In this document: positions 11,953 through 24,953 of the stretch, in pieces | Position numbering within the stretch: position 1 is the first letter of the stretch | How the letters are laid out: each line of letters opens with the position of its first letter | Assembly (NCBI RefSeq): GCF_964204865.1 | Contig: NC_135262.1 | Span: forward strand, 15,438,001 to 15,502,000 | Length of the DNA: 64,000 bases | From: Styela clava | Taxonomy: Eukaryota > Chordata > Ascidiacea > Stolidobranchia > Styelidae | Direction of reading: 5' to 3' | Notes under the pieces: model-generated | Databases searched by the model: none | What the model was told of the DNA's origin: nothing | Seen by the model: the letters and a program-made list of their open reading frames with translations, nothing else | Translations under genes and position numbers: made by a program

Positions 11953-13829
11953 GAAATGACTAATGAACGCAGGAGATCAATCTTTCAAACATGGTCTATC
12001 AAACATTTGTATCCATTTTACTTTTATTCATTATTTACTTATTCCAGTTTTCTGTTACTTATGGTATATATGTTCCGTTTTTATTTTATTCTATTTTATA
12101 GTCACGCGTTTAAATAGTGGGAATTCCCCACCAAGTGTGGATTAGCAATGCTTAACCATTCTTTATTGTTAATATCAACACTTGATATATGAACATGGAA
12201 TATCATACTGTTTTTGGCTGTTTTATTTCAGACTTGGGGTATAAACAGGAAAATATCCATAACCTTTCAACACGACGATCTTGTGAAATTTAACGAAGAG
12301 CTTTCGCGACGAATTGGAACCAAATAAGCGAAAAGAGCGATTGATCACTCGCGCCAATATCTCGCCGTGATAATTAATGTCGCGCTAATCAAATAGCAAT
12401 ATGACGACAAAAGAGAGATTGCGTAATGAACCAACGCAACTTCGTCTTAGCGGCATTGGTAAAGCGATGGGGAGACGGCAGAGAAACAGCAAAACGACAG
12501 ATTCCTCGCGGACCGCTAAAAATTTAACTGCTATCATATATAATCAAATATGAGCCAGTGTGTTTATTCTGTGCGAGATCCATTTTCTAATACAAAATCT
12601 TGATGTTCTGTTAACGGTTTTATCGTTATATATCAGTCCGGACTTGGCCTTGCTCATGATGTTTTTCACAATTCCTCTCAATATTTCGGCCATATATGAT
12701 TAACTGTCTTACCAAATAACAAACTTATTTTGATTTATCGTCGACTTGAATACCACCGGCACTCGACCAAACTTGTGTCAATCTTGGCCGATAGGATCGC
12801 CGACTTGAGTTAGCAAATAAATGTCGTGAGTGTAAAATAAATGTCACAAAATGCATTGTTTTGCGATATAACTTTGTATTTTCGGAGAAGGCATATCATA
12901 TAAGTTCGATATTTAAATTATACTCAAATAAATAATATTTGATCTAAATTTATCGCAAATAATGTTATAAACATTCAGTCCGCGAAATGATTAAATGTAA
13001 AATGAAGCATGGTAATCGGAATATCGTCAATAAGTCGACATCAATAATTATTATTATAAAATGCTAACAAGGCAGTAATGTCGGATAATGCAGAAGACGC
13101 TGCAAAAACAAGTCTTCGTCGCGAGGAAATCGCAAGTATAATCAAACGAGAGAATACGCTCGTCGTTGGTTAATAAATTAGAAACCCGTAATTTTTATTC
13201 AGTACTAAGGTGGTTTTAAAAAACTATCGTTTCCATAAATATCCCTATACCAGTGTCGGTAATGATAAAATAAAATTGATCGCATAAAAATGGGACGGTT
13301 AATTTGCGAAGGTGATAAAGGAAAACCAAAGCTAACACAAAAGATAAAAATCAGAATAAAATTAATTTGAATTCACTCCTTGATATTTGTCTTTAACATC
13401 TGCCGACGGCGTGTAGTACTGCCAAGAATATGAAAACCCAACTTCAATGTCCCATTCGGAAAAGAAGTGGATTCAATTGGTTGATATGATAGGTTTAAAT
13501 GCGTGGAAAAATATCGCAATTACGGGGTCATTACGTAATTGATTTTGTCGTAATTACGGAATTGATTTTTGTCAATTACGTGCAAGTCGTGCTATTCGAT
13601 TTAGGGATAATATTTTGATACATAAAAAAAAAATATGGCGGACTAAACGGAAAACGAGTCAATGCTTCATGGGGGAAGGGGTGTGACGCAAAGATTTGTT
13701 TAGCATAGCACATTTGCAACAACATGCACAATGTTTTAAAAAAAATACCCTACATAAGTAAGATTTTTACGGTTTATAAAACGTGAGCAATCGCCCATAA
13801 TTAAAAAAGGGACATGAAACGTTGGGACA

Positions 13830-13905
13830 TGTGGCACAGTGGAAAATCAGCTCTCACACTCGTACTTTATCCGGAATCACGTCTGCGGTTCGATGTTTGA
13901 ATCCG
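13830..13905 (+). repeat. tRNA-like sequence, probably an old SINE head
   Basis: TGTGGCACAGTGGAAAATCAGC resembles a tRNA A-box region, and GGTTCGATGTTTGAATCCGC is a B-box-like block at the right distance. The arms do not fold cleanly by eye, so a functional tRNA is unlikely. Confidence 0.25.
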
Positions 13906-13948
13906 CCCTTAGGTGAGTTACGACCATTGTGAGGTGTATATAACCTAG

Positions 13949-15793
13949 GTCATAGGTTCTCAAAGTGCTCCGTACGGAGCCCCAGGGCTCCGCGAGAGAA
14001 ACCCAGGGGCTCCGCGAGCTATTCGATTACTTTTCAAAATAATGACTATAGTTTTGTAACTTTTCAAAGAAGCAATAACAGCTTTGATGAAATTTGACAA
14101 CAATATAGCCTCGAAATATGGCAAAGAGGCGGAATTAAAAAATGACATTATTTATAAGCTGGAGCGCAGCCAGGATTCTCAAGAAGTGGGGATTTGAATC
14201 GGAAATTTCCGCGCAACATTCATTGCGATTATAAAAAACGGATAACGAGATTTCTGTTGCGTAAAATATTCAATGCATGGCCGATGCGAGCATTTAAAGT
14301 GTCTTGTCGTAATAATTCAATTGTACTCATAGTTACTCAAGTTTCATTCGAGATTACTATTAGGATTACTAAAATGAAAGAATACTATTCTAAAATACAT
14401 AACATAAAACACGTGATAAACTGCCAACTATAAATAAATTGGAGTCGTATTTTTGCGATCTGAAATTTGTCAAACTTGATCTGTTCTTTTGCACTCGAGA
14501 TTACTATTAAGCAAGATATCGCCGTTTAAAAAATCACAAGATCTGGGCAAAATACGATTGAAATTTATTTTAATGCATGCGGCTCTGTCGGTAGTTTTAG
14601 AATAAAAAAAAGGTATATCGCGCACACAATTGACTGTGTTTCGATTTCGCAGTTACTATACGATGAATAACCAAAGAAAACCTAACATTACACCAAATTT
14701 TGTGATTTACAATGCCTATAAAAGCGTAAAGCGTTTTTAATCTGACGTGAGTCTGCTAAAACCAAACTTATAGTGTGATCTTTTATTTTAAGTTTTAATA
14801 TTTTAGAATGCCGTTTTTCAATCAAGAAATTTGAGTTGCGGATTTACCTCTTTATTATTAATTATTATTTTCAGCATTTCGTCGCCGATGACTATATGGT
14901 AACATGTATTTCATATTGAACTCATAATTTCCCACGAGAACAAAAAAGCATTTATTGTCGTCATTGTGGAACAATGCATGTAAATGCCGAAGAAAATTTT
15001 TGATTTAGGGAGAATAAACACCGGCGTAAAGATGTTTAAAAACATGCCATGCTGACGAAAACTATCGGTTATTGTAATAAGATGCAATCGCGCACGTTAT
15101 TAGCGGCCTTTTAAGTCTTCCGAAAATGTCAAAAGGGAAAAGATTTGACCCCTAGTTGGACACATAGTGGACATAACGATCGTTTCAAAATTTTATTGTT
15201 ATTTTTATTATTTGTCTCCATCATTTTTTTTTAAAAAAAATCGCTTTTCTCTTTGACTACTGGACCAATTGCTTTGAAATTTTCAGTGAGTAAAGATTGA
15301 TTTTTTTGCCAGAAGGCTATTACTTTTATTTATTTCTAAATTTCGCATGAAATCTGATATTTCGTTTAAAATTTCGCTGTATTATTTTATCTATGGGAAC
15401 ACTGGCTGTCCGGTTTGATTCTGTAAATTATTTCTACGCGAAACTCGGAACTTTTTGTGGGTACCGGTGGCGTCAAAGGTAAATACTGCTTCGCTCTGGT
15501 TAACGTGTCCATATATTTGAGCACAGCTCTCATGTTTATTAATATGTTTGTCAAGTGTCAAATTTACAGCTTTAGTAAGAGTATATATAATTTATCTTTG
15601 GAATTTTTGATTTATTTATGACTTGCATTAACCCCATTAAAAAAAGGTTTAGCATTTAAATTAAGTTAAGTACTTTTCACTTACTCAGGAATATTTATTG
15701 GAAAGCTCCTATTTTAACATTTCTTTTGGGGCTCCGCGAATAATAGTCAACCTTTTCAGGGGCTCCGCAACACCAAAAGTTTGAGAACCCCTG
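13949..15793. mobile_element. hAT-like element 1 (about 1.85 kb, non-autonomous)
   Basis: The left end is CATAGGTTCTCAAAGTGCTCC and the right end CAAAAGTTTGAGAACCCCTG, whose reverse complement is the classic hAT start CAGGGGTTCTCAAACTTTTG. CCTAGGT occurs just before the left end and just after the right end, an imperfect target duplication. The interior has no intact transposase. Its sequence recurs inverted at 16660-18045, again at 42755-43393 and as a fragment at 59152-59350, so this is a multi-copy family. Confidence 0.65.
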
Positions 15794-15812
15794 AGTCCTA
15801 GGTCATAAGTTC

Positions 15813-16328
15813 TCAAAGTGCTCCGTACGGAGCCCCAGGGCTCCGCGAGAGAAACCCAGGGAATAAAACGAAGGTTTGGTCTTCTTTAGAGCCAGGCAAT
15901 TCCAATTCGGGTAGGCCTTTAAACACTGGAAAAAGAATTTCATTGCAGTGTGGAATTGGTCTAATTGCAGACTCGAGGTTTGGATAAACCAACGATTTCC
16001 TGTTCTTGCTATTGATACCCTTTGTGTTTACTGCACACAGATAGCAGTCATCATAATAATTTTTCGAGACCATTGGAATACTAAAGCGGAGTGACTTTCT
16101 ATCCTTTTTTGTCCACTGTGAAAGATGCTCAATACATTGCTTGCATACAATATGGGGTGCCCATACCTTATCTTGATCACCCAGCATTATATTGAAGTAG
16201 GCAAGATAACCACACTTCACAAATTTACTGATCCCTTTCCTGTTGGATTGCAATGTATATTCTCCGCAAATATAGCAAAATACATTTGGATTGTTTGAAC
16301 AATGTCGCCTAAGAGAAGATGTAGCCAT
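15813..16328 (-). pseudogene. N-terminal fragment of an element-borne Cys-rich protein
   Basis: An open frame of 171 codons starts at a true ATG (16326-16328). It has paired cysteines (FCYICGEYTL, PHIVCKQCIEHL, DDCYLCAVN) and the motif RKSLRFSIPMV. I recall this pattern from uncharacterised proteins predicted in high copy in arthropod and other invertebrate genomes; that is memory, not a search. The last 20 codons (from FPGFLSR) are just the translated transposon end, so the protein is truncated. A zinc-binding role is possible from the Cys pairs. Confidence 0.5.
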
Positions 16329-18089
16329 ACTTTATTTTTGCTCCAAAAATCTGCAACTCAATCAAAACAATGCAGCTTATTTATTTCATGTCTGACTTCT
16401 TTATATAGAAAATTTGACTTTTACAAGGCGTGTGATGTCATAATCGTTTGGCATACATCACAATAAAAACCTACACTTGTAATTATAACGCTAAAACCAA
16501 ATATAGAACTACCCCTAATTTTAAGGTAAAAAAGGTATAAAATAGCTAATATTTCAACAATTTGACCTGATGAGAAAAAACTAGTATGATTTTTGGACGC
16601 GGCACCCCCAAATTAATCTAAATCAGCTTAGAAACCTTGGACACCGAAAAATGTTTTGGCCCGTGCTATTATTCACGGAGCCCCAAAATAAATGTTACTT
16701 TCCGATTAATATTCCTGAGTAAGTTAAACGTACTTTACTCAGTTTAAATACCAAACCCTTTTAATAGGGTTAATACAAGTCATAAATAAATCTAAGTTTC
16801 AAAGATAAATTGTATATACTAATGCTGTAAATTTGACACATGACAAACATATAAATAAATTAGGGGTCGAATCTTTTCCCCTCATTTTTGAAAGACTTAA
16901 GAGGGCCGCTAATAACGTGCGCTGTTGCATTTTGTTACAATCGCCGATTGTTTTCGTCAGCATGGCGTGTTTTTAAACCTCAAACATTTTTACGCCGGTG
17001 TTTATTCTCTCTAAATCAAAAATTCCCTTCGGCATATACATGTGTTGTTCCACAATGACGACGATAATTGCTTTTTCGTTCTCGCGGGGAATTATGAGTT
17101 CATTGTGAAAAACATGTTACCATATTATAATCATCGGCGACGAAATGCTAAAAATAATGGTTAATAAAGAGGTAAATCCGCAATTCAAATTTCTTGATTG
17201 AGTAAATCCGCAATTCAAATTTCTTGAATAAAAATCGGCATTCTAAAATATTATAACTAAAACTTGAAATGGAAGATAACACTATAAGTTTTGTTTCAGC
17301 AGACTCACGTCAGAATAAAAACGCTTTTATAGACAATGTAAATCACAAAATTCGGTGTTATGTTAGGTTTTCTTCGGTTATTTATCGTGGTAATTGCGAA
17401 ATTGAAACACAGTCAAGTCATGATGCGCGCGATGTACCATTTTTCCACTCTGAAACTACCGACGGAGCCGCATGCACTAAAATAAATTTCAATCGTTCGT
17501 ATTTTGCCTAGACCCTGTGATTTTTCAAACGGCGATACCTTGCTTAAAAATAATCTCGAGGCCGAACGAACAAATCAAGTTTAACAAATCCCGAGATCGC
17601 AAAAATACGACTCCAATTTATTTATAGTTGGCAGTTTATCACGCAGTTTATGTTATTTTAGAATGGTATTCTTTCATTTTAATAATCCTAATAGTAATCT
17701 CCAAAGAACGTGAGTAACGATGAGCACAATTAAATTATTACGACAAGACACTTTAAAGTTTAAATGTCATGAATTGAATATTTTGCGCAACAGAAATCCC
17801 GTTATTCATTTTTTTTTTTGAATCGCCAAGAATGTTGCGCGTAAATTTCCGATTCCAAATTTGAACCTCCTCCCTCTTAAGAATCCTCGCTGCGCTCCTG
17901 CTTATAAATAATGTCATTTTATAAGTCCGCCACTTTGCCATATTTCGAGGCTATATTGTTGTCAAATTTTATCAAAGCTGTTATTGCTTCTGGGAACAGT
18001 TTCAAATTAGCCAAGTCAGTATTTTGAAAAGTAATCGAATTCAGATGTCGCTTTTTCTTCTTCTTCACTTCCATAGCAATTTTCTTGTG

Positions 18090-18530
18090 GAGAACTTAAT
18101 GATATGAATAGAGATTTCAACTTTTCTAAAGAATCTCCTGAATTTTAAGCTTCAAAATTCAAGGAAAAAAATCTACTTCTGTCGAGAACTCATAACATTC
18201 TATAGAGAACGCCATATTGAATTCTTGTCATATTTCACTCAGGAAAAAGACATCAGAGGCGCCCAACTACAAAAAGCTTGTTGAAAAACTACTCACAAGT
18301 CTCTGTCAACTTGGGGGCAAATATAAGCATCAAGTTATATATTTTGCACAGCCATCTTGCCCGTTTTCCAGAAAATCTAGGTGATGTGAATTGTGAATGA
18401 TGGGGCAAGGGGAGCCCTTCCATCAAGATATAAGCGGCATGGAAGTTCGCCATCAAGGTCTTTGGGATGCCACCATGTCTGCAGACTACTGTTAGTCCAT
18501 CAAGCGCGATGATGCCAGTCCTCCCATTAT
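18090..18530 (+). pseudogene. Mid and C-terminal remnants of the same protein family
   Basis: Read on the plus strand with frameshifts, the region gives LSKES-like and FKEKNLL words (18120-18170) and later GEPFHQDISGMEVRHQG, LWDATMSADYC and SIKRD (18395-18500). These resemble the later part of the family named for 15813-16328. Several stops break it, including TAG after SADYC. It lies in the opposite orientation to the N-terminal fragment, which the inverted arms around it could explain. Confidence 0.45.
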
Positions 18531-20347
18531 AGAAAATCAGTAAAACGTCAATTTATAGCTGATGACATCTATTAGTTAACATTTATCTATTAGTTACAAC
18601 TTCCAGCTTTAATTGTCAATATTTTGGTGAGATTTCATGAATATGTTCAATAAAATTACAGAAAAATGTTGTTTCTTCAATCTGCCTATCTTTATTGTAG
18701 CTATCGGCATCCTGCAAAGAGCGATATACCATAGAAGAAAAACTAGACCTCATAGAGAAAAAGTAACAGCATTTCTGGAATCAGCGCTCTCAAATTTGCT
18801 AAAAACGTTTAAAACATCTTGGGCACCATGAAAAAAATTTTTTTTGTTAGCCAGTGTAATCAACCTTTTCAAAGGCTCCGCAACGCCAAAAGTTTGAGAG
18901 CCCCTGTTCTATAGTATAGATAAAATAATATAAAAAAAGAACAATGACCTTGCAAAATTCTGTTTAGTACCCATTTTTTTCCTGTTGCCTGATGGAAATA
19001 TCTCAAATCAAAATAAATTAGAGAAGATGGGTTTACTTCAAAATATAATTGTATTGACTGTATGGGTTGATACATGTGTCAGTTGGGCTGGACGAATTAT
19101 TTTCTTGTGGCTCTCTATCATGATCTGAATAATGTTAAAAATATAATTATCACAGCTTAATGGATTTTAAATAAATTCAAAAATTTCAAAATGTTAGACC
19201 TTAATCTTGTTATACATGTTAAAATGACATTGTTTTTAATTTCAGAAAATTTTGAGAATTTTTTTGATAAATTCTGTCAAAACCAATTTTTTGAACAATG
19301 AAATTCCGACTAAATTTGACAGATATAATTGTTTCATAAAAACAGATCAGGACACCTCACAAACAAGTAACCAACGTTCAAAGTTTGTAGCGATTATGGG
19401 AGGGTTGTCATGTGTTGTACGAATGGGTGCGTGAATTCGAGAGATGCGTCGGTACGTCTTGAAATACGTTCCTATGCGGCTCCAATACAATGCATGGATA
19501 ACGTGGGATGGTCGAGTCGCCCCGAAGATGAAATAACAAGAGCTATTCTTCTAAACTACAACGTGTGTGAAATGTGGTTAGAATCAATTTTCAACTGGAT
19601 AAAAATAAACCTCAGCAAGGTATTGAATGTGTTGTTCTAACACATCTGACCGTTTATCAACTTACCAACAATACAACGAGATCAATCACTATCAGCCCTG
19701 AATGGTTCTCTAACAACTCATCACTTCGAAATCAAACTTGGGCAACTTAAATTTTAAGTTTGCTCTCCTGATTCTGTACTCAGTTTATATTTATTCTGCT
19801 TTTCTCAATTAGTTTGTCTTCTGTTATTTTGATTATGGAGTCGAAATAAACTAATATATACTTATAATAATCCTGTTCAACAATACATGAATTGGAAATT
19901 AAACCAAATTTAAATCATATCCCTACTCTTACTGTAATAACGGTAGTTATCAAGCACTATTTGTATACCTGACTACCATTTCAAATGAGACGATGTCTAT
20001 CGGGTAGTCAGGCGTAAAACACAGTCCGTGAGCCACCAGCCAATTCTGTAACTGAATGAGTCAAGCAAAATGCTACAAGCTGACGCGATTACATCTCGCG
20101 TACACTAATAATGAAGGCATAAGGTAATTACCTAAATTCAATTTATAAACGCTCATAATAAATGTTTTGGTTATCCACTCCGGTTACTGCAAGATTAGGA
20201 TCGTTTCATGCATAAATTGAGCATAGGTACAGTTAAATGACTGCGAAATTTTTTTTCATCTTGTCATGCGAATGGAATAAAATTAACAGTCCAATCATAC
20301 AGTCAAGCGTAACATGCTCATGAAAGCATATTGCGGCGATACGGTTT

Positions 20348-20382
20348 GTTAAACCGCAAATATATACTACTACGGTTAAACT
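20348..20382. repeat. 35-bp dispersed motif, copy 1
   Basis: GTTAAACCGCAAATATATAC followed by TACTACGGTTAAACT recurs at 46991-47025 with only two differences (both C/T). It contains inverted GTTTAAC-type halves (GTTAAACCG ... CGGTTAAAC), so it could be an element end or a bound site. Flanks of the two copies do not match. Confidence 0.5.
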
Positions 20383-22018
20383 AACTGCCTTGATTTTTAT
20401 GAAGAAATCCATATATGCTGTAGCTTTTCCAGTTCGTAAAATTCCAAAGCATCTTAGACTAGAAACTGAACATACAGCCACCTTTGATTCAGACTCCGTT
20501 CAATTTATCACAAAACCGTAATCAGGCCGTGACTAACGAGTTTAATAAATATGACTTTGTTTACTTGACGACTACTGTCTGGGAGTGAGTGCTTCTTTAT
20601 GTAACATAAATTATACGATTATTGAATATAAGCACGCTCCGAATCCGTTTCTTGTATAGTTCCATGCTGCCCAACTTCAGGTAAACAACGATGCTGTTTA
20701 TCTTTAGGGTTCAGTTGAGAAATGTTTACGTTTTCACCTAAAAATATTTGCTCCGTTCTATGATAGCAGAAGTAGTATATGACGCAAAAAACGTTTTGAT
20801 TTGACGATGTAGATCACAGCCTTTAGTTTGGTAATTTCCACGTTTCGGTTGTGTAACTTTAGTCGTATTTCCTTACCTATTTGCACGATTAAAGACAACA
20901 AAAGCACGACAGTTCGTGATAGTTAGTTACAGTCATATTGCTGAGCTGATCCTACATGGTGCTTCTGTTAATTAGGTACTGTTACTGAGTATAGTCTGAT
21001 TGTGATGCAAATGCTCAAAGATCCACGGTTTGATTTTCACTCACTTTACCATGAGGTAAATCTTATTGGATCAATCGTTTAAATCTAGAGGTGTAAACTG
21101 TAAAGGATAATAATGATATCTCAATTACCACAGATATTTGTAAAGATTTGTCGACATGTTTAGTGTTCTGCGTAAACAAACGGGTTATAAGTACCACCAA
21201 CTTTTATAAGGCGTGTAGCTTTTACATATTGTTATATCTTCATAAAAACACAAAATTCAATCATCGGAATTTTCACTCAGTTTGAAATATTTGACAAACC
21301 AATGTCACAGTGAGAGATAACGTTATTCAATCATTTATTAATGTGTAAAGTTGGGAGTGCAAAAAATTGCGCAACCTCAATTTTCCTTTTGGTAATTTAC
21401 CACGGTTATTCCCCGGTCCATGGCGTACAAGAAATGCAATATACAAGGATAGAATTAGGTGTATTCAAAGTATTTCATAAAGAAATATTTTGCGTTGATT
21501 TCTTGCTTTTGCCCAATTAGTAAAATAGTATTCGTGTGAGATTAAAATTCCAAGAATATCATATACATTACCCGCGACCATAAAAGTGTAAGACCTACTG
21601 AGAGTATAAAGAATTGTTGTGTAGAATTGCACTTCGGTATACATACCGGATTGACGCGATACTCACAGCAGTTCCTGTCAATACGGCCAGCCACGAGGAA
21701 TTGAATTCCACATAACTGAAGTACATGGGGAAAAAATTTGGCCTGAAAAATATTTTTTCCGTCTGGTAGTTACCCGGATAGTTTTCTGATGGTAGATCAC
21801 ATCAAGCCGAGTTTGGCGACTGAGAATTGTTTTGGAGAGACAGGTTCAGAAGTACAGTCCATTATAATATCCGTGAAACAAGCACGGCGACGCAACTTTT
21901 CATCATTGGAACGCTAATTGGAAGCCAATCATATTTGGTATTCTCTTTTGAATAAGGTCCAGAAGATCCCGATATTATTACTTATCGATCTTGATCGGTA
22001 AGTATGTTGATAGGTATT

Positions 22019-22022
22019 TGTT

Positions 22023-22057
<35 letters not shown>

Positions 22058-22058
22058 T
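22019..22058. repeat. (TGTC)n microsatellite
   Basis: About ten TGTC/TGTT units lie in a row, followed by a non-random flank (ACACTTCCGTATCTTACGCG...). Such tetranucleotide runs often sit at the ends of dispersed elements. Confidence 0.85.
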
Positions 22059-24733
22059 AGACACTTCCGTATCTTACGCGATATCTCACGAAAGCGAAGT
22101 TGAATCTGCTCCAAATTTTGCATGTGCATTCACCATATCTCGGACCAGAAGCCTTTTGGATGTATTATGTCGTATAATTAATGAATTAATTATGAATTAA
22201 TTAGTAATGGGACACGCGGTGTCACTATAGAGTCAGAGAAGAATGAATCGAAACCACAGTTTCTGTTTTGGGGATCCCCTAACTTTCGATCGATAGGTCT
22301 GCGGTCTCCGACCGATATTCTCGTTGAAATATTATGTCGTTTCAATGAGTTTGCGTAACCTTTCATATGAATTAAAGTTCCTCTTTCATATCGAGTGCGA
22401 ACATTTTCTCTGTTGTTGACTCAAGATTACAACTTAGACGTAAGTATGACTTTTACGATTTTTATGTACCAGTACAAATGCACGTAAAGTAAATTAATTT
22501 TTGCATATTCGTGATATTAGCTATTCGATTAATATTGGAGTGTGGTTGCTGTCAAATTAGATATCAAATTTCCGATTTCGAATAATCAGCGCCAGATGAA
22601 TCTGTATTGTTGCGTATTATAAAGACAATGTAGATATAAGCCATAGTTATTGCGTAATAATTATCTGATAAATAGCCAGGAAAACCCAGATCATTATATT
22701 TGAATGCGTTGTCTAGAAATTCTGTCTCCCAGGTTGATATTCACAGAAATGTTTTCTATAAATACCAATGAGAACATTTAAGTTGCACCATTGCTCAGAA
22801 ATTTGTGGATACCAAACATGCAAGTTTGTTTGCCACTGGATATCTTGCTATTGTATTAAAAAACAACTATATTGCACAAGCTAAAATAACGATTGAATTT
22901 CAAGGAAATTTTACGGTGTTAAAATAGTGATGATAAAATATGAACAATTACCGATCATCAATTTTGGGAATAAATCGTCAAATGCAATAGATACTTGGAG
23001 AAATAGCTTCGATTTATTTAGTGAGCAAACAAACTCCGTAGCATGTTCTTGTTCAATTCAAATTAATTCGAATACATACGCGTATCAAGCACTTTTCAGT
23101 TGTATTATGTTATTTAACGCGTGGTGACATAAATATGCCGTAGATAAAATTTGGTTGTTTTGACAAACAGACTAAAACTTCATAACCACAAAATATTTTA
23201 CAAGATGTGGCTTTAGTAGGCAATTCATTCAAAAGCATCGTGTTGTATAATATGCCTGGTATGACATGTAGAAGAACTGCAGTTGGTCAAGCATGAATAT
23301 ATGTTAATTTATATAAATAAGCGCTCTGACCATCGGGGAGAAAAAGCGGAAATGTGTGCAAATAAGAAGTACTTACTACTTGTGTCAAATGTTTGCCGTT
23401 TGAAATACCGTATGACTTGCGTTAAGAATGTAACAAAACGAAAATATAACTTTGTTACTTTCGACTTATGTTTCGATCATAATAAAAAAATCTTGGTGAA
23501 TGTAAGTATGCAGTAGATTGCATTTGAAATAAATCTTAGCGACTATTATACAGTTATAATAGGTATTATCTGCTAGTTAGATAGAAGATATTGGTTGCGA
23601 TGTTAAAAAAGCGTTGCGTGTTGCAACATTCAACCAAAATTTCCTGGGATGTACTTGTCTTGACATTGCGATATTATTTTGAAATGATATCATGTTATGA
23701 AATTCAAAAACTTGCGCAACTTCTTTGTTGCCCAAAAATGTCTCAAGTAACAAAGACAGTAAATGGTTCTGCTTTCAAACTCTGGGATATAAAATCACCC
23801 GGGTGAAACCCAGACTGGGGCATGAATATTTCTTGTGTTGTTTTGTTTAGTAAAATATTATGTGCTATTCTCGCTACGTTCATGATATGATATTCTGCAG
23901 CAATTTTTCAGTTATCAAATATTTGATTGGACATAATTAAGGCAGTTAACATTAATAATTCAATATTTCTATAGGCTCCTTATGTAGTAATTCTTACCAA
24001 CAATGATCCGGTCGCAACGTAAAGCAATGAAACTATAAAAATCTTTACCTAGCGTCTGAATGGTAACGTTAACAATGTATATAACAAACATCGTTTCAAC
24101 ATTTTAACAACTTCATTTTATAAATCAAAAACACGCTCCCACTATATACGGTATATATATATATATATGAGTATTGCAATATAACTGAGCATTATGGGTA
24201 TTTTTCCCATTTCCATTTCCCAAGTTATTCGACTTGGGATAATATAAAATAGCACCGTGAAGTGTCTTCGGTATCCACCAGGTTTTAAAACCCTTAAACC
24301 CGTATTTCAAACAATAACAAGTTTGAATATCTCGCAAAAATATCCCATTCGTACAGTAGAACAATGCGAAAATGTTCTATTTTTTGCTAGTCGCTTTGCA
24401 AAACAATATCATTGCCATTGTTTATTTGGTAAGAGTTCTGCATTCTGGTATTTCATGACGATTGTTCTTATGGCGTAATACGTGTTTAAATTAAAGAAGT
24501 GTCGATTTTTTTTTGTAAATTAATTTTATCTATGCCAATCCTAAGGTGATTTTCATTAAAATATACATAGAACAATTAATCAACGACGCCTATAAATAGG
24601 ATGCACTACGACAGCAGAACTTTTCAAACTGTCTATGTCATCTTCTCGTAGGAACACGCTATATGTACTGAAAGCAACATAGTCATATGGAGCAAGTGGA
24701 CCACGAATGATAATAATTTTGGTATTCTGTGAC

Positions 24734-24743
24734 TATATAAAAG
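24734..24743 (+). promoter_or_regulatory. TATA box of the four-pass gene C
   Basis: TATATAAAAG lies about 210 bp before the ATG at 24954. The expected start site is near 24765. A TTATTTACAG acceptor at 24904-24913 suggests a 5' UTR intron between the two. Confidence 0.6.
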
Positions 24744-24953
24744 TGAGAGGATCTGACAAAGTTCAGTAAAATTTGTGTGCTCAACAGTGTTTTAATCCGC
24801 AACAGTTTTTTGGTTTAAATCAAGGATTTTCAAGGAGATTTAACTTCACGACAGGGATAAAGTTGGAAATCGACATTTTTGTACTTGATTTAATGTTATA
24901 TTTTTATTTACAGATATACTCTTATTAATATTAATATACTCATTGTCGTCAGA

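Larger units (their letters stand above)
9904..13825. other. Unique region without a recognised gene
   Basis: No exon chain or long open frame was found on either strand. Contents are an old SINE fragment (10589-10731), a tandem repeat (11690-11952), AT microsatellites near 10308-10318, and one short open frame of 31 codons at 13078-13173 whose amino-acid mix looks coding-like but has no neighbours to confirm it. Confidence 0.6.
15806..18908. mobile_element. hAT-like composite element 2 with inverted copy of element 1
   Basis: It begins CATAAGTTCTCAAAGTGCTCC, directly after element 1, and ends CAAAAGTTTGAGAGCCCCTG. Inside, from left to right: a minus-strand fragment of a Cys-rich protein (15855-16328), an inverted copy of element 1 lacking both extreme ends (16660-18045), then plus-strand remnants of the same protein family (about 18090-18530). 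The two arms 14010-15755 and 16660-18045 form a very large inverted repeat with a 0.9-kb spacer. A 31-bp direct repeat (TAAATCCGCAATTCAAATTT) sits at 17172-17227. Confidence 0.6.
18909..24730. other. Long stretch without a recognised gene
   Basis: I see no convincing exon series. Present are a (TGTC)n microsatellite with a moderately GC-rich flank (22019-22340, repeat-like), a 35-bp motif at 20348-20382 repeated at 46991-47025, AT repeats at 22170-22202 and 24152-24170, and short open frames that lack splice or codon support. Confidence 0.55.

Noticed and set aside
13078-13173. 31-codon frame MSDNAEDAAKTSLRREEIAS...
   Set aside because: Composition looks coding, but only a weak GTTAAT donor follows and no neighbouring exon was found, so it was not called a gene.
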